From Iamia sp. SCSIO 61187 (GTDB lineage Bacteria > Actinomycetota > Acidimicrobiia > Acidimicrobiales > Iamiaceae), in NCBI RefSeq assembly GCF_019443745.1, contig NZ_CP050948.1, positions 4,344,001-4,408,000 on the forward strand: DNA of 64,000 nucleotides. Direction: 5' to 3'. The notes under the pieces are model-generated. The model was not told the DNA's origin and searched no databases. It worked only from the letters and a program-made list of their open reading frames with translations. Each line of letters begins with the position of its first letter. The stretch's first letter is position 1. Below are positions 17,633-25,948 of this stretch, one piece after another. The position numbers were made by a program, and so were the translations under genes.

Positions 17633-18100
17633 CTACCCCGTGGCGTCGTGGGCCGCGACGACCTTGGTCAGGGCCCGGGCGACCTGGCCGCGCTCGGCCG
17701 CCGTGAGGTGGCGGGCGAAGTGCTCCTCGATGCCGGCGAGGTAGACGGGGGCGGCCGCCCGCCGCGCCCGGCGGCCCTCGGCGGTGAGGGTGGCCAGGCT
17801 GGCCCGCCCGTCGGCGGGGTCGGGCTCGCGGGTGACGAGCCCGGCGCGGACGAGGTCGTCGACCAGCCGGCTCACCCGGGTCCGGGACAGGACGGTCCGG
17901 GCCGCCAGGTCCTGCATGCGCAGCTGGCGCCCGGGCGCGGCGTCGAGCTCGAGGAGGACGTCGTACCAGGAGAGGGCGACGACCCCGGCGGCGGCCATGT
18001 CGCGCTCGATGGCGCGCAGAGCGCGGTGCTGGGCGAGGAGGACCGCCCTCCAGGCGTCGATGGGATCGTCCACGACCTCACGGTAGCGGATTGTGTGCAT
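17633..18100 (-). CDS. MarR-family transcriptional regulator
   Basis: 155 residues from ATG 18100 (a GTG two codons upstream is also possible). Winged-helix MarR: helix 1-2 dimer region IDAWRAVLLAQHRALRAIER, DVLLELDAAPGRQLRM, recognition helix TRVSRLVDDLVRAGLV and the wing REPDPADGRASLATLT. It heads the kynA-aminotransferase cluster and is divergent from yceI. Its own start codon lies inside a 45-bp inverted repeat (18092-18136), so autorepression together with control of yceI is very likely. The ligand is unknown; a tryptophan or kynurenine metabolite is plausible from context. Confidence 0.9.
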   Translation of the reverse strand: MHTIRYREVVDDPIDAWRAVLLAQHRALRAIERDMAAAGVVALSWYDVLLELDAAPGRQLRMQDLAARTVLSRTRVSRLVDDLVRAGLVTREPDPADGRASLATLTAEGRRARRAAAPVYLAGIEEHFARHLTAAERGQVARALTKVVAAHDATG

Positions 18101-18119
18101 CTGCACGCATCTCTACAAT
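18091..18119 (+). promoter_or_regulatory. Promoter for yceI
   Basis: TTGTGT (18091-18096), a 17-base spacer and TACAAT (18114-18119) form a good sigma-70-type promoter reading toward yceI. It is wholly contained within the MarR operator, which would block it when bound. Confidence 0.7.
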
Positions 18120-18136
18120 GCGTGCAGACGCACACA
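18092..18136. promoter_or_regulatory. MarR operator, 19-bp inverted repeat
   Basis: Arms TGTGTGCATCTGCACGCAT (18092-18110) and ATGCGTGCAGACGCACACA (18118-18136) are complementary at all but one position, with a 7-base centre. The left arm covers the MarR start codon and the whole repeat covers the yceI promoter. Confidence 0.85.
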
Positions 18137-18231
18137 TCTGGTGGCGTCCAGGCGACCCCCCAGGGGTCCCGTCACATCCCCGGCCCGAGATCCGTCATCT
18201 CGGCATCCCCATCCCCCTCTCGGAGGACGCC

Positions 18232-18822
18232 ATGAGCACCACCCACCCCCTGACCGGTCCCGCCACCCGCACCATCGGCGGCGCTGAGCTGCCTGCGCCA
18301 GGCCGCTGGGAGATCGACCCCGGTCACGCCGAGGTCGCCTTCATCGGACGCCACCTCGTCGTCAGCAAGGTCCGCGGTCGCTTCACCGGCGTCCGCGGCA
18401 CCGTCGTCGTCGACGAGGAGCCGGAGGCCTCCTCCCTGGAGGTCGAGATCGACCTGGCCACGGTCGACTCCGGCGACGCAACCCGGGACGAGCACCTGCG
18501 CTCGGCCGACCTCCTCGACGTCGAGGCCCACCCCACGGCGACCTACCGGTCCACCGCCGTCCGCTGGGACGGCTCGGCGGGCACCGTCGAGGGCGAGCAG
18601 ACCATCCACGGGGTGACCCGCCCCGTGCCCCTGCAGGTCGAGCACCTGGGCACCGTCACCGACCCGTGGGGCGGCGTGCGGGCCGCCTTCTCGGCCCACA
18701 CCACCATCGACCGGGAGGACTGGGGCATCACCTGGAACATGCCCCTCGCCAACGGCGGCCTGGTGGTGTCCAAGGAGATCCGCATCGAGATCGAGGTCGA
18801 GACCGTCCGCACCGACGCCTGA
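18232..18822 (+). CDS. YceI-family lipocalin-like protein
   Basis: 196 residues from ATG 18232, with CGGAGGA as ribosome binding site. YceI fold: WEIDPGHAEVAFIGRHLVVSKVRGRFTGVRG is the diagnostic start, followed by DEHLRSADLLDVEAHPTATY and GEQTIHGVTRPV. Such beta-barrels bind long-chain isoprenoids or amphiphiles; here there is no signal peptide, so it is probably cytosolic. It is transcribed from a promoter embedded in the operator of the divergent MarR gene, so it is likely de-repressed by the same signal as the kynA cluster. The 5' leader is about 105 bases. Confidence 0.92.
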   Translation: MSTTHPLTGPATRTIGGAELPAPGRWEIDPGHAEVAFIGRHLVVSKVRGRFTGVRGTVVVDEEPEASSLEVEIDLATVDSGDATRDEHLRSADLLDVEAHPTATYRSTAVRWDGSAGTVEGEQTIHGVTRPVPLQVEHLGTVTDPWGGVRAAFSAHTTIDREDWGITWNMPLANGGLVVSKEIRIEIEVETVRTDA

Positions 18823-18882
18823 AGCTCACCGCCGGGCCCGTCCGCCACCCCGTCCACCCGGCCCCGTGGCGGGACCGACGGG

Positions 18883-19617
18883 TCACTCGATCCGGACGAA
18901 CACCGTCGTGGGGACGGCGAAGAAGAGGGGGACGGAGTACCCCTCGTAGGACTCCACCGGTTCGGCCGGGTCGTACGACGAGAGCAACCGGTACCCCTCC
19001 GGCGGCGCGGACGTGCCGACGCGGAGGAGGATGTGGACCGCCTCCTCACCGGTGGCGGGGTGGCGGGCCCGGTAGTCGTAGAGCACGTAGTCGTTCTCCC
19101 GTTCCTCGTCGACGAGGCGGACGTCGACGCCTTCCAGGCGGAGCTGGCCGATGACGCTGTCGGCGTGGCCGTACAGCACCAGGTCGGGGCCGAGCGGCTC
19201 GCCGACCCCCAGGATCATCAGCGCCGTGGCCGCGAGGAACCCGGCTTCGAGGACGGGGCCGGTGGTCCTCCGCAGGGTGAGCGCGACGAGGGCCAGGCAG
19301 GCGACGCTGAGGACGACGCACCCCAGGACCAACCCGTACCCGGGCGCCCCGAAGACCCGGGCCGGGAGAGCGAGGAACCAGAAGCCGAGGGGCCCCGGGT
19401 GGCGGACGTGGACGCCGGAGTAGTACCCGATGGAGGACGGCATGCCGAGGAGCGGGATCTCGGAGGTGAAGGTGTCGGCCGCGCCGGCCGCGATCATCCC
19501 GTTGTCGCCGACGGGGGTCCACCCACGGTCGATGGCCGACCACCCGCTCGTGATCGGCGCGAGGGCGATCGCCGCCCAGCCGACGCTCAGGACGTGCGGC
19601 AGGCGTCCCTCCCCCAT
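18883..19617 (-). CDS. Membrane protein, apparently shortened internally
   Basis: 244 residues from ATG 19617. The N-terminal half resembles the first part of large actinobacterial multi-pass proteins (motifs DRGWTPVGDNGMIA, EIPLLGMPSS, HVRHPGPLGFW) and has about three membrane spans: residues near 10-30, 80-110 and 112-140. The usual proteins of this type have eight or more spans and about 500 residues. Here, straight after GEPLGPDLVLYGHADSV, the frame passes into a soluble C-terminal segment (VDVRLVDEERENDYVLYDYR). Either an internal deletion has joined the two ends in frame, or this is a short family. It converges with yceI and precedes no partner; otsA starts upstream on the same strand 20 bases away. 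Confidence 0.6.
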   Translation of the reverse strand: MGEGRLPHVLSVGWAAIALAPITSGWSAIDRGWTPVGDNGMIAAGAADTFTSEIPLLGMPSSIGYYSGVHVRHPGPLGFWFLALPARVFGAPGYGLVLGCVVLSVACLALVALTLRRTTGPVLEAGFLAATALMILGVGEPLGPDLVLYGHADSVIGQLRLEGVDVRLVDEERENDYVLYDYRARHPATGEEAVHILLRVGTSAPPEGYRLLSSYDPAEPVESYEGYSVPLFFAVPTTVFVRIE

Positions 19618-19637
19618 CCGGCGGGAGGGTAGCCCGA

Positions 19638-21056
19638 TCAGCTGGCCGCGGTGGTCGGGCCCTCGATCGCCGAGATCTGCTCGTCGAGCCAGGCGTGGAC
19701 GTCGTGACGGTGGATGCGTCGCGCCATGGTCCTGAGCGCCCGGCGCCGCGAGGGCGCGGCGACCTCGAGGGCGGTCTCGATCCGGCCGGCGAGCCCGTCG
19801 ACGTCGAAGGGGTTGCACTGCACGGCCTCGCGGAGCTCCTCCGCGGCGCCCGTGAACTCGCTCAGCACCAGGACCCCGTCGCCGCCGGTCGCCGCCTGGG
19901 CCACCACGAACTCCTTGGCGACGAGGTTCATCCCGTCGATCAGCGGCGTCACGAGCAAGGCGTCGGCCAGGGCGTAGTAGCCGTAGAGCTGCTCGGGCGG
20001 CAGCCCCCGGTACAGGTAGTGGACCGGGACGTCGCCCCCCGTCGGCGTGAACCGGCCGTTGATGCGACCGATCAGCCGCTCGACGGTGTCTCGCAGGTCG
20101 CGGTACTCCTGGACGTCGTCCCGGCTGGGCACGGCGATCTGGACCAGCACCACCCGACCGCGAAGGTCCTTCCGCCGCTCCAGCAGGGCCTCGAAGGCGA
20201 GGAGCCGCTCGACGATGCCCTTGGTGTAGTCGAGACGATCCACGCCGAGGAGGACCGTCCGCCCTGCGAACTGGTCGCGGAGCTCGGCCAGCTCGGCGCC
20301 GGCGGACGGTGAGGTGACGGCGGAACGGATCGCCGCGGCATCGATCGAGATCGGCGCCGACGTGGTCCGCACGACGCGGCCATCGGCGAGGTGCAGGTCC
20401 CCGCCGCGGGCGGTGACCTCCGCGCCGAGGACCCGACCGCACGAGCGCACGAAGTTCTTGCGGTAGCGCTCGGTGTGGAAGGACACGACGTCGGCTCCGA
20501 GCAGCCCCCGCACGATCTCGGCACGCCACGGGAGGCGGGCGTAGATGTCCGGGGCCGGCCAGGGGACGTGGAGGAAGAACCCGATCCTCTCGTCGGGACG
20601 GACGGCGCGGACGAGCTCGGGCACGAGCATCAGGTGGTAGTCCTGCACCCACAGGACGGGGCGATCGACGTGAGCCAGGGCGTCGACCGCCGCATCGGCG
20701 AAGCGCCCGTTGACCTCCTGGTACTGGGTCCACCACCCTCGGTCGAAGACCGGGCGCTCGACGGCGTTGTGCAGCAGGGGCCACAGCGTCCGGTTGGAGA
20801 AGCCGTGGTAGAAGCCCTCGACGGCTCCGGGGCGGAGCCGGATCGGCCGCAGACCGATCCGCATCGAGGGCAGGTGCCCCGGTGCGCCCCGATTGCCGCC
20901 GTCCCACCCGACCCACGTCCCGTCGCGCGCCTCCATCACCGGCTTCAAGGCGGTCACCAGACCGCCCGGTGCGAGCTGCCACCCATCCGGCGTGCGCTGG
21001 ACGGGGAGCCGGTTGGCGACAGCCACGATCGACGACGCCCGCGGTGAGCCCGTCAT
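19638..21056 (-). CDS. otsA: Trehalose-6-phosphate synthase (GT20)
   Basis: 472 residues. Joins glucose from UDP-/GDP-/ADP-glucose to glucose-6-phosphate, giving trehalose-6-phosphate. Signatures: VANRLPV near residue 14, [46 protein letters not shown] (sugar-phosphate/nucleotide site) and [14 protein letters not shown]. Length is close to E. coli OtsA. No trehalose phosphatase (otsB) is adjacent. The shortened membrane gene lies 20 bases downstream and may be cotranscribed. Likely role is osmotic and desiccation protection. Confidence 0.96.
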   Translation of the reverse strand: MTGSPRASSIVAVANRLPVQRTPDGWQLAPGGLVTALKPVMEARDGTWVGWDGGNRGAPGHLPSMRIGLRPIRLRPGAVEGFYHGFSNRTLWPLLHNAVERPVFDRGWWTQYQEVNGRFADAAVDALAHVDRPVLWVQDYHLMLVPELVRAVRPDERIGFFLHVPWPAPDIYARLPWRAEIVRGLLGADVVSFHTERYRKNFVRSCGRVLGAEVTARGGDLHLADGRVVRTTSAPISIDAAAIRSAVTSPSAGAELAELRDQFAGRTVLLGVDRLDYTKGIVERLLAFEALLERRKDLRGRVVLVQIAVPSRDDVQEYRDLRDTVERLIGRINGRFTPTGGDVPVHYLYRGLPPEQLYGYYALADALLVTPLIDGMNLVAKEFVVAQAATGGDGVLVLSEFTGAAEELREAVQCNPFDVDGLAGRIETALEVAAPSRRRALRTMARRIHRHDVHAWLDEQISAIEGPTTAAS

Positions 21057-21169
21057 GGGCGGACGGGGCCGCGGTGCCGGGTCCCCGGCCGGGCCCGCAC
21101 GAGCAGCGGGGTCGGTTCGAGCCTCACCGCCACCTTCCCGCCGGACCCGCCGTCACCATCACCGCAGTG

Positions 21170-21394
21170 TCAGCCGAAGCGGTAGGTGATCCGGCCTCGT
21201 CCCAGCTCGTACGGGCTGACCTCGAGCTGGACCCGATCCCCGGGGAGGACCCGGATGCGGTTGCGACGCAGGCGCCCGCTGATGTGGGCCAGGACGAGGT
21301 GGTCGTTCTCGAGCTCGACGCGGAACGTCCCCCCGCGCATCGCCTCCGCGACCGTCCCCTCGAACACGATCTGATCGCTCCTCACCTTCGCCAT
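21170..21394 (-). CDS. infA: Translation initiation factor IF-1 homologue
   Basis: 74 residues from ATG 21394, with GAGGAG-type sequence a short way upstream. S1/OB-fold domain: FEGTVAEAMRGGTFRVELEND, VLAHISGRLRRNRIRVLPGDRV, SPYELGRGRITYRF. These match IF-1 over its full length, although the start MAKVRSDQIV is more divergent than the usual MAKK.GVIE. IF-1 normally sits with ribosomal protein genes; here it is alone, between otsA and tRNA-Thr. It may be a second, specialised copy. The sequence upstream is the 68-bp tandem array, so the mRNA leader may include copies of the tRNA 3' half. Confidence 0.88.
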   Translation of the reverse strand: MAKVRSDQIVFEGTVAEAMRGGTFRVELENDHLVLAHISGRLRRNRIRVLPGDRVQLEVSPYELGRGRITYRFG

Positions 21395-21475
21395 CCCGCC
21401 ACTCCTCGCCCTCGACCCTCCCCCCACGTGAGGGTAGGTCGGCGGCGACGCCCTTCCACTGCGGGCGGGCCTCCT

Positions 21476-22019
21476 CATGACGAGGTGGCACCTCAGCCGA
21501 GGGAACGCGGAGCCCGAGCGGGGAATCGAACCCCGGACCTCCTCATGACGAGGTGGGACCTCAGCCGAGGGAACGCGGAGCCCGAGCGGGGAATCGAACC
21601 CCGGACCTCCTCATGACGAGGTGGCACCTCAGCCGAGGGAACGCCGAGCCCGAGCGGGGAATCGAACCCCGGACCTCCTCATGACGAGGTGGCACCTCAG
21701 CCGAGGGAACGCCGAGCCCGAGCGGGGAATCGAACCCCGGACCTCCTCATGACGAGGTGGGACCTCAGCCGAGGGAACGCGGAGCCCGAGCGGGGAATCG
21801 AACCCCGGACCTCCTCATGACGAGGTGGCACCTCAGCCGAGGGAACGCGGAGCCCGAGCGGGGAATCGAACCCCGGACCTCCTCATGACGAGGTGGCACC
21901 TCAGCCGAGGGAACGCGGAGCCCGAGCGGGGAATCGAACCCCGGACCTTCTCATGACGAGGTGGGACCTCAGCCGAGGGAACGCGGAGCCCGAGCGGGGA
22001 ATCGAACCCCGGACCTTCT
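21476..22019. repeat. Eight 68-bp tandem repeats made from the 3' half of tRNA-Thr
   Basis: Exact 68-bp period; units start at 21476, 21544, 21612, 21680, 21748, 21816, 21884 and 21952. Each contains the 36-nt tRNA-Thr 3' portion (3' anticodon stem, variable region, complete T arm, acceptor 3' strand) plus a 32-nt flank. The unit at 21952 contains the 3' half of the real tRNA, so there are seven extra copies. Units differ only at about three positions; the one next to the tRNA unit shares its CCTTCT, the others read CCTCCT. The array fills the space between tRNA-Thr and infA on the minus strand. It has no variable spacers and is not a CRISPR. Confidence 0.95.
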
Positions 22020-22059
22020 CATTACGAGTGAGACGCTCTGCCGACTGAGCTACTCGGGC
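21987..22059 (-). tRNA. tRNA-Thr (CGT anticodon)
   Basis: Cloverleaf on the minus strand: acceptor GCCCGAG with CTCGGGC, discriminator T, D arm GCTC-AGTCGGCA-GAGC, anticodon stem TCTCA/TGAGA with loop CTCGTAA (anticodon CGT, reads ACG), T arm CGGGG-TTCGATT-CCCCG. CCA is not encoded. Its 3' half is the source of the tandem array that follows. Confidence 0.95.
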
Positions 22060-22073
22060 GAAGGGGGTCGACC

Positions 22074-22910
22074 CTAGCCCCCGTCGGTGGGGGCGAGCAG
22101 CCTCGTTCGGAACAGGTCCAGGACCTGGTCCAGGGCGGCGCGGGTCGGCTGACCCTCGGCGTCGTGCAGGTCCTCGGTCAGCACCGAGTGGGCGGCCTTC
22201 CGGTGGCCCCAGGGGTTGCCCGGGGAGGAGTCGATCTCGACGCCGACGAAGCGGTCGCCGAGCAGCCGGCGGAGGGTGGCGAACTTCTCGGGCGGGGCCA
22301 GGCGGTCCTCGCTGAAGCGCAGCCCGAGGACGGTGAGGTCGCGGGCCGCGCAGGTCTCGACCATGGCCGCCTGGTCCTCGGGTGAGAGGCCGAGCGCCGC
22401 CCGTCCGGCGCTGGTCAGGCCGAGCGGCAGCGACGGCTGCGACAGCACGGGGGCGAGCACCGGGGCGTCGGCGATCATCCCGAGGGCGAACCCGCCGGTG
22501 AAGCACATGCCGACCACGCCGATGCCGGGCCCGCCGCACTCGTCGTGGAGCTGGCGGCCGAGCCCCCGCAGCCAGTCCATGACCGGCGACGTGCGCCGGG
22601 TGGCGAGCACCCCGAACTCCCGGGACACGCAGGCGGGGACGAAGCTGGTGGCCACGTCGGCCAGCTCCGATCGGGCCCCGGACCGGTGGGGATCCCGGCC
22701 CGGCTCGCCGAACAGGTGCGGCAGGGCCACGGAGCACCCGAGGTCGACGACCCGCCGGGCGAAGGCGATGACCGACGGGGTGATGCCGGGCATCTCGGCG
22801 ATCACGATCACCCCGGGACCTGAACCGGCCCGGTAGACGGTGCGGGTGGTCCCGCCGTGGGCCACCTGGGTGCGGGCGAAGCCGTCGAGCTCGACGGGCG
22901 TGCGGGACAT
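22074..22910 (-). CDS. Dienelactone hydrolase family protein
   Basis: 278 residues from ATG 22910. Alpha/beta hydrolase in which the nucleophile is Cys: GVVGMCFTGGFAL has the G-x-C-x-G elbow of dienelactone hydrolases. Acid and His candidates are in RFSEDRLAPPEKF and NPWGHRKAAHSVL. The N-terminal IVIAEMPGITPSVIAFARR corresponds to the early oxyanion-hole loop of the family. It probably hydrolyses a lactone or ester; no aromatic-degradation genes are adjacent. A TAGGGT box ends eight bases before the start. The stop is 15 bases upstream of the tRNA-Thr 5' end. Confidence 0.88.
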   Translation of the reverse strand: MSRTPVELDGFARTQVAHGGTTRTVYRAGSGPGVIVIAEMPGITPSVIAFARRVVDLGCSVALPHLFGEPGRDPHRSGARSELADVATSFVPACVSREFGVLATRRTSPVMDWLRGLGRQLHDECGGPGIGVVGMCFTGGFALGMIADAPVLAPVLSQPSLPLGLTSAGRAALGLSPEDQAAMVETCAARDLTVLGLRFSEDRLAPPEKFATLRRLLGDRFVGVEIDSSPGNPWGHRKAAHSVLTEDLHDAEGQPTRAALDQVLDLFRTRLLAPTDGG

Positions 22911-22918
22911 GGCCGCTG

Positions 22919-22924
22919 ACCCTA
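22919..22924 (-). promoter_or_regulatory. Putative -10 box for the dienelactone hydrolase gene
   Basis: TAGGGT on the minus strand, eight bases before ATG 22910; implies a transcript with almost no leader. Confidence 0.45.
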
Positions 22925-22967
22925 CGACCTGCGAGACTCGGGGCACGTCGCACCAACCAGGACGGTG

Positions 22968-25934
22968 ATGGACCCCACGGCGAGAACACCCCGCCTGAGC
23001 CCGGCCGCCCGGGAGGCGACGAGGGCGCAGGTCTTCGCCCTGTCCGACACCGCCATCGTCGTGACGAGCGCCGACCATCGGGTCGTCGAGGCCAACCCCG
23101 CCCTGCGGACCCTCCTGGCCATGCCCGAGGAGGAGATCCTCGGGCGCCCCCTGCTCGACCTGGTCCACCCCGAGCACCGGGAGCTCATCGCCGGCTGGCT
23201 GACCGGCTGCGACGCCGGCGACGTCGTCCCGCTGCACGTCGACTCGCGGTTCGGCCGCCCCGGGGCCGAGCGCTGGTTCACCGCCCACGGCCACGCCGTC
23301 ACCGGCGCCGACGACCGGATCGAGGCCTTCGTCCTCACCGTCACGGAGTCGACGGCGACGCACCGGCTGAGCGGGGCGCTGGCGTCGGCCCACGTCGACA
23401 TGGCGAGCCTGATCGACCGCATCCCGCTCGCCGTGGCCCGGCTGGGCCCGGGTGACGTGGTGACCCAGTGGAACCCGGCGGCCGAGGACGTCCTGGGCTG
23501 GAGCGCGGACGAGGCCGTCGGCGCGCCGCTCCGGGCGCTGGGTGAGGGCTCGGCCGGCATCCGGGCCCGGACCCTCGCCGGCGATCCCCTCGACGGCGCC
23601 CGCCTCGCCGGCATCACCGCGGCCGGCACGCCGATCGAGCTGAAGGTGTGGACCAGCGCGATCACGGCGGGGTCGGGACCCGAGACCGAGGTCGTCGTCC
23701 TCGTGGTCGACGTCACCGCCGACGTCGAGCTGGACCGCTCCCTGCACGCCAGCGAGCACCGCTGGCGCACGCTGGTCCAGAACATCTCCGACACCGTCAC
23801 CGTCCTCGACCCCGACGGGCGCATCGTCAGCACGACCGGCCAGGTGGCGCCGGTCCTCGGCTACCCGACCGACTCCTGGGACGGCGTGACCTTCACCGAC
23901 CTCATGCACCCCGACGACGTCGCGCGCATCGGGCCGCTCGTGCAGCAGGCGCTCGAGGCGCCCGGCAACGCCGTCACCACCGAGGCCCGGGTCCGTCACC
24001 ACGACGGCACCTGGGTCGACGTCTGGGCCCATGCCGTGAACCTGATCGACGATCCGACCGTGGGCGGCATCGTCCTCACGACCCGGAACATCACCGAGCA
24101 GAAGCGGTCCGAGGCCCTCGTCGCCAGCCAGACGGCGATCCTCGAGCTCATCGCCGGCACGACGCCGCTCGACGCCGTGCTGGAGGCCATCGCCGCCATG
24201 GTCGAGGACCACGACGAGGGGGCCCAGGCCGCCGTCGCCCTCGTCGAGGGCCGTCGCCTGCGCCCCCGGGCCGCTCTCGGTCGCGGGCCCGGGCCCGAGC
24301 TGCGCGCCGCCCTCGGCGAGGTCGACGTCACCCCTGCCCTCCACGCGCGCGTCAGCGGGCCCCACGGCGTCCCCTGGGTGCGCCACCTCGACGACCCCGA
24401 GACCTCCGACACCATGCGGCCCGCCCTGGTCGCCGCCGGGGTCGAGACGGTGTGGTGGGCGCCGGTCGTGCCCGCCGGCAGCGACCTCGCCGTGGCCGCC
24501 ATCGTGTCGTTCCACCGGGACCGACGCCCCCCGACCCCCCACGCCCTCCGCGCCGCCGAGATCGCCTGCACCCTCGTCTCGGTGGCCCTCGATCGCCACG
24601 CGGCCGTCACCGAGCTGGCCCACCGGGAGATGCACGACGCCCTCACCGGCCTGCCCAACCGCACCCTCCTCCTCGACCGGCTCCAGACGGCCCTCGACCG
24701 GGCGCACCGCACCGAGTCCGAGGTCGGCGTCGTCTACGTCGACCTCGACCACTTCAAGCTGGTCAACGACACCTACGGCCTGGCGCAGGGCGACGAGGTC
24801 CTGTCGGCGGTCGCCGACCGCCTCCGCCGGGCGACCCGCCCCGACGACACCATCGCCCGGGTGGCGGCCGACGAGTTCGTCGTGGTGTGCGCCCGTCCCG
24901 GCCGGCTCGACACGGTGCTGGCGGTCGCCGACCGCCTGCGGGAGGCGCTGGCCGAGCCGTTCTCGCCCGGTGGCGGCGACCTCGTCCTCACCGCCAGCCT
25001 GGGGCTGGCCCTGAGCCACCCGGGGGTCGACGCCCCCACCCTGCTCCGCCAGGCCGACGCGGCCATGCTGCGGGCCAAGCAGCGCGGCCGTGACCGCGTG
25101 GACGTGTTCGACCCGGACATGCAGGCCAGCGCCCGCCAGCGCCTCAGCCTGGCTGCCGACCTCCGCCAGGCCCTCGAGCGGGACGAGCTGCGCGTGGTGT
25201 ACCAGCCCATCGTCGACCTGGCCACGGGCGGGGTGGTGGGCGCCGAGGCGCTGTGCCGCTGGCAGCACCCGGGGCTCGGGCCGGTCCCGCCCGACGAGTT
25301 CATCCCCGTCGCCGAGGAGACCGGGGCCATCCGCCCCATCGGGGCCTGGGTCCTCGACACCGCCCTGGCGACCCTCGCCCCCCTCGTGCAGCCCGACGCC
25401 GCCGGCCGGCGGCGACGCTTCGAGGTCGCCGTCAACCTGTCGCCCCGGCAGCTCGACCAGCCCGCTCTGGCCGCCGCCGTGGCCGGGGCCGTGGCGCGGC
25501 ACGGGTGGCAGCCCGAGGACCTCTGCCTCGAGCTCACCGAGACGGCGATCACCGACGACCTCGATCTGGCCTCGCACGCGCTGCTCGCCATCCGGGCGAC
25601 AGGGGTCCGCATCGCCGTCGACGACTTCGGCACCGGCTACTCCTCGCTGACGCACCTCCAGCGCCTGCCGTTCGACACGATCAAGGTCGACCAGTCGTTC
25701 GTCCGCGGTCTCGGCGAGCCGGGCGGCGTCGACCGGGCGACCATCGTCAGCGCCGTGGTCGGCATCGCCACCGCCATGGGCCTCGAGTCCGTGGCCGAGG
25801 GCATCGAGACGAGCGCCCAGCTCGCCGCCCTCCGCGAGCTGGGCTGCACGCGCGGCCAGGGCTACTACTTCGCCAAGCCGATGTCCGCCGAGGAGCTCAT
25901 CCGCCTGGTGCGGGACGAGGTCAACCTCGGCTGA
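22968..25934 (+). CDS. PAS-PAS-PAS-GAF-GGDEF-EAL protein, c-di-GMP phosphodiesterase
   Basis: 988 residues from ATG 22968; GTG 22965 is one codon earlier. Order: PAS about 20-135, PAS 140-255, PAS 265-385, GAF-like 390-545, GGDEF 560-725, EAL 735-985. The cyclase signature is degenerate: AADEF at 633-637 in place of GGDEF, so cyclase activity is unlikely although GTP binding may remain. The EAL domain looks active: Glu760 in GAEALCRW, NLSPRQL, ELTET, DDFGTGYSSL, KVDQSFV and AEGIET are present. No membrane segment is seen, so sensing should be cytoplasmic. The product probably hydrolyses c-di-GMP in response to PAS/GAF ligands; a link to the tad pilus locus 13 kb away is possible but not shown. 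Confidence 0.93.
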   Translation: MDPTARTPRLSPAAREATRAQVFALSDTAIVVTSADHRVVEANPALRTLLAMPEEEILGRPLLDLVHPEHRELIAGWLTGCDAGDVVPLHVDSRFGRPGAERWFTAHGHAVTGADDRIEAFVLTVTESTATHRLSGALASAHVDMASLIDRIPLAVARLGPGDVVTQWNPAAEDVLGWSADEAVGAPLRALGEGSAGIRARTLAGDPLDGARLAGITAAGTPIELKVWTSAITAGSGPETEVVVLVVDVTADVELDRSLHASEHRWRTLVQNISDTVTVLDPDGRIVSTTGQVAPVLGYPTDSWDGVTFTDLMHPDDVARIGPLVQQALEAPGNAVTTEARVRHHDGTWVDVWAHAVNLIDDPTVGGIVLTTRNITEQKRSEALVASQTAILELIAGTTPLDAVLEAIAAMVEDHDEGAQAAVALVEGRRLRPRAALGRGPGPELRAALGEVDVTPALHARVSGPHGVPWVRHLDDPETSDTMRPALVAAGVETVWWAPVVPAGSDLAVAAIVSFHRDRRPPTPHALRAAEIACTLVSVALDRHAAVTELAHREMHDALTGLPNRTLLLDRLQTALDRAHRTESEVGVVYVDLDHFKLVNDTYGLAQGDEVLSAVADRLRRATRPDDTIARVAADEFVVVCARPGRLDTVLAVADRLREALAEPFSPGGGDLVLTASLGLALSHPGVDAPTLLRQADAAMLRAKQRGRDRVDVFDPDMQASARQRLSLAADLRQALERDELRVVYQPIVDLATGGVVGAEALCRWQHPGLGPVPPDEFIPVAEETGAIRPIGAWVLDTALATLAPLVQPDAAGRRRRFEVAVNLSPRQLDQPALAAAVAGAVARHGWQPEDLCLELTETAITDDLDLASHALLAIRATGVRIAVDDFGTGYSSLTHLQRLPFDTIKVDQSFVRGLGEPGGVDRATIVSAVVGIATAMGLESVAEGIETSAQLAALRELGCTRGQGYYFAKPMSAEELIRLVRDEVNLG

Positions 25935-25948
25935 CGCCGCGGCAACCC

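Noticed and set aside
17630-17635. TAGAAC as a leaderless -10 box for kynA
   Set aside because: The TAG is the stop codon of marR, and marR-kynA are ten bases apart, so coupling in one operon is the simpler reading.
21476-22019. CRISPR array
   Set aside because: The repeat unit has no variable spacers, the whole 68 bases repeat, and the unit matches the adjacent tRNA; no cas genes are present.
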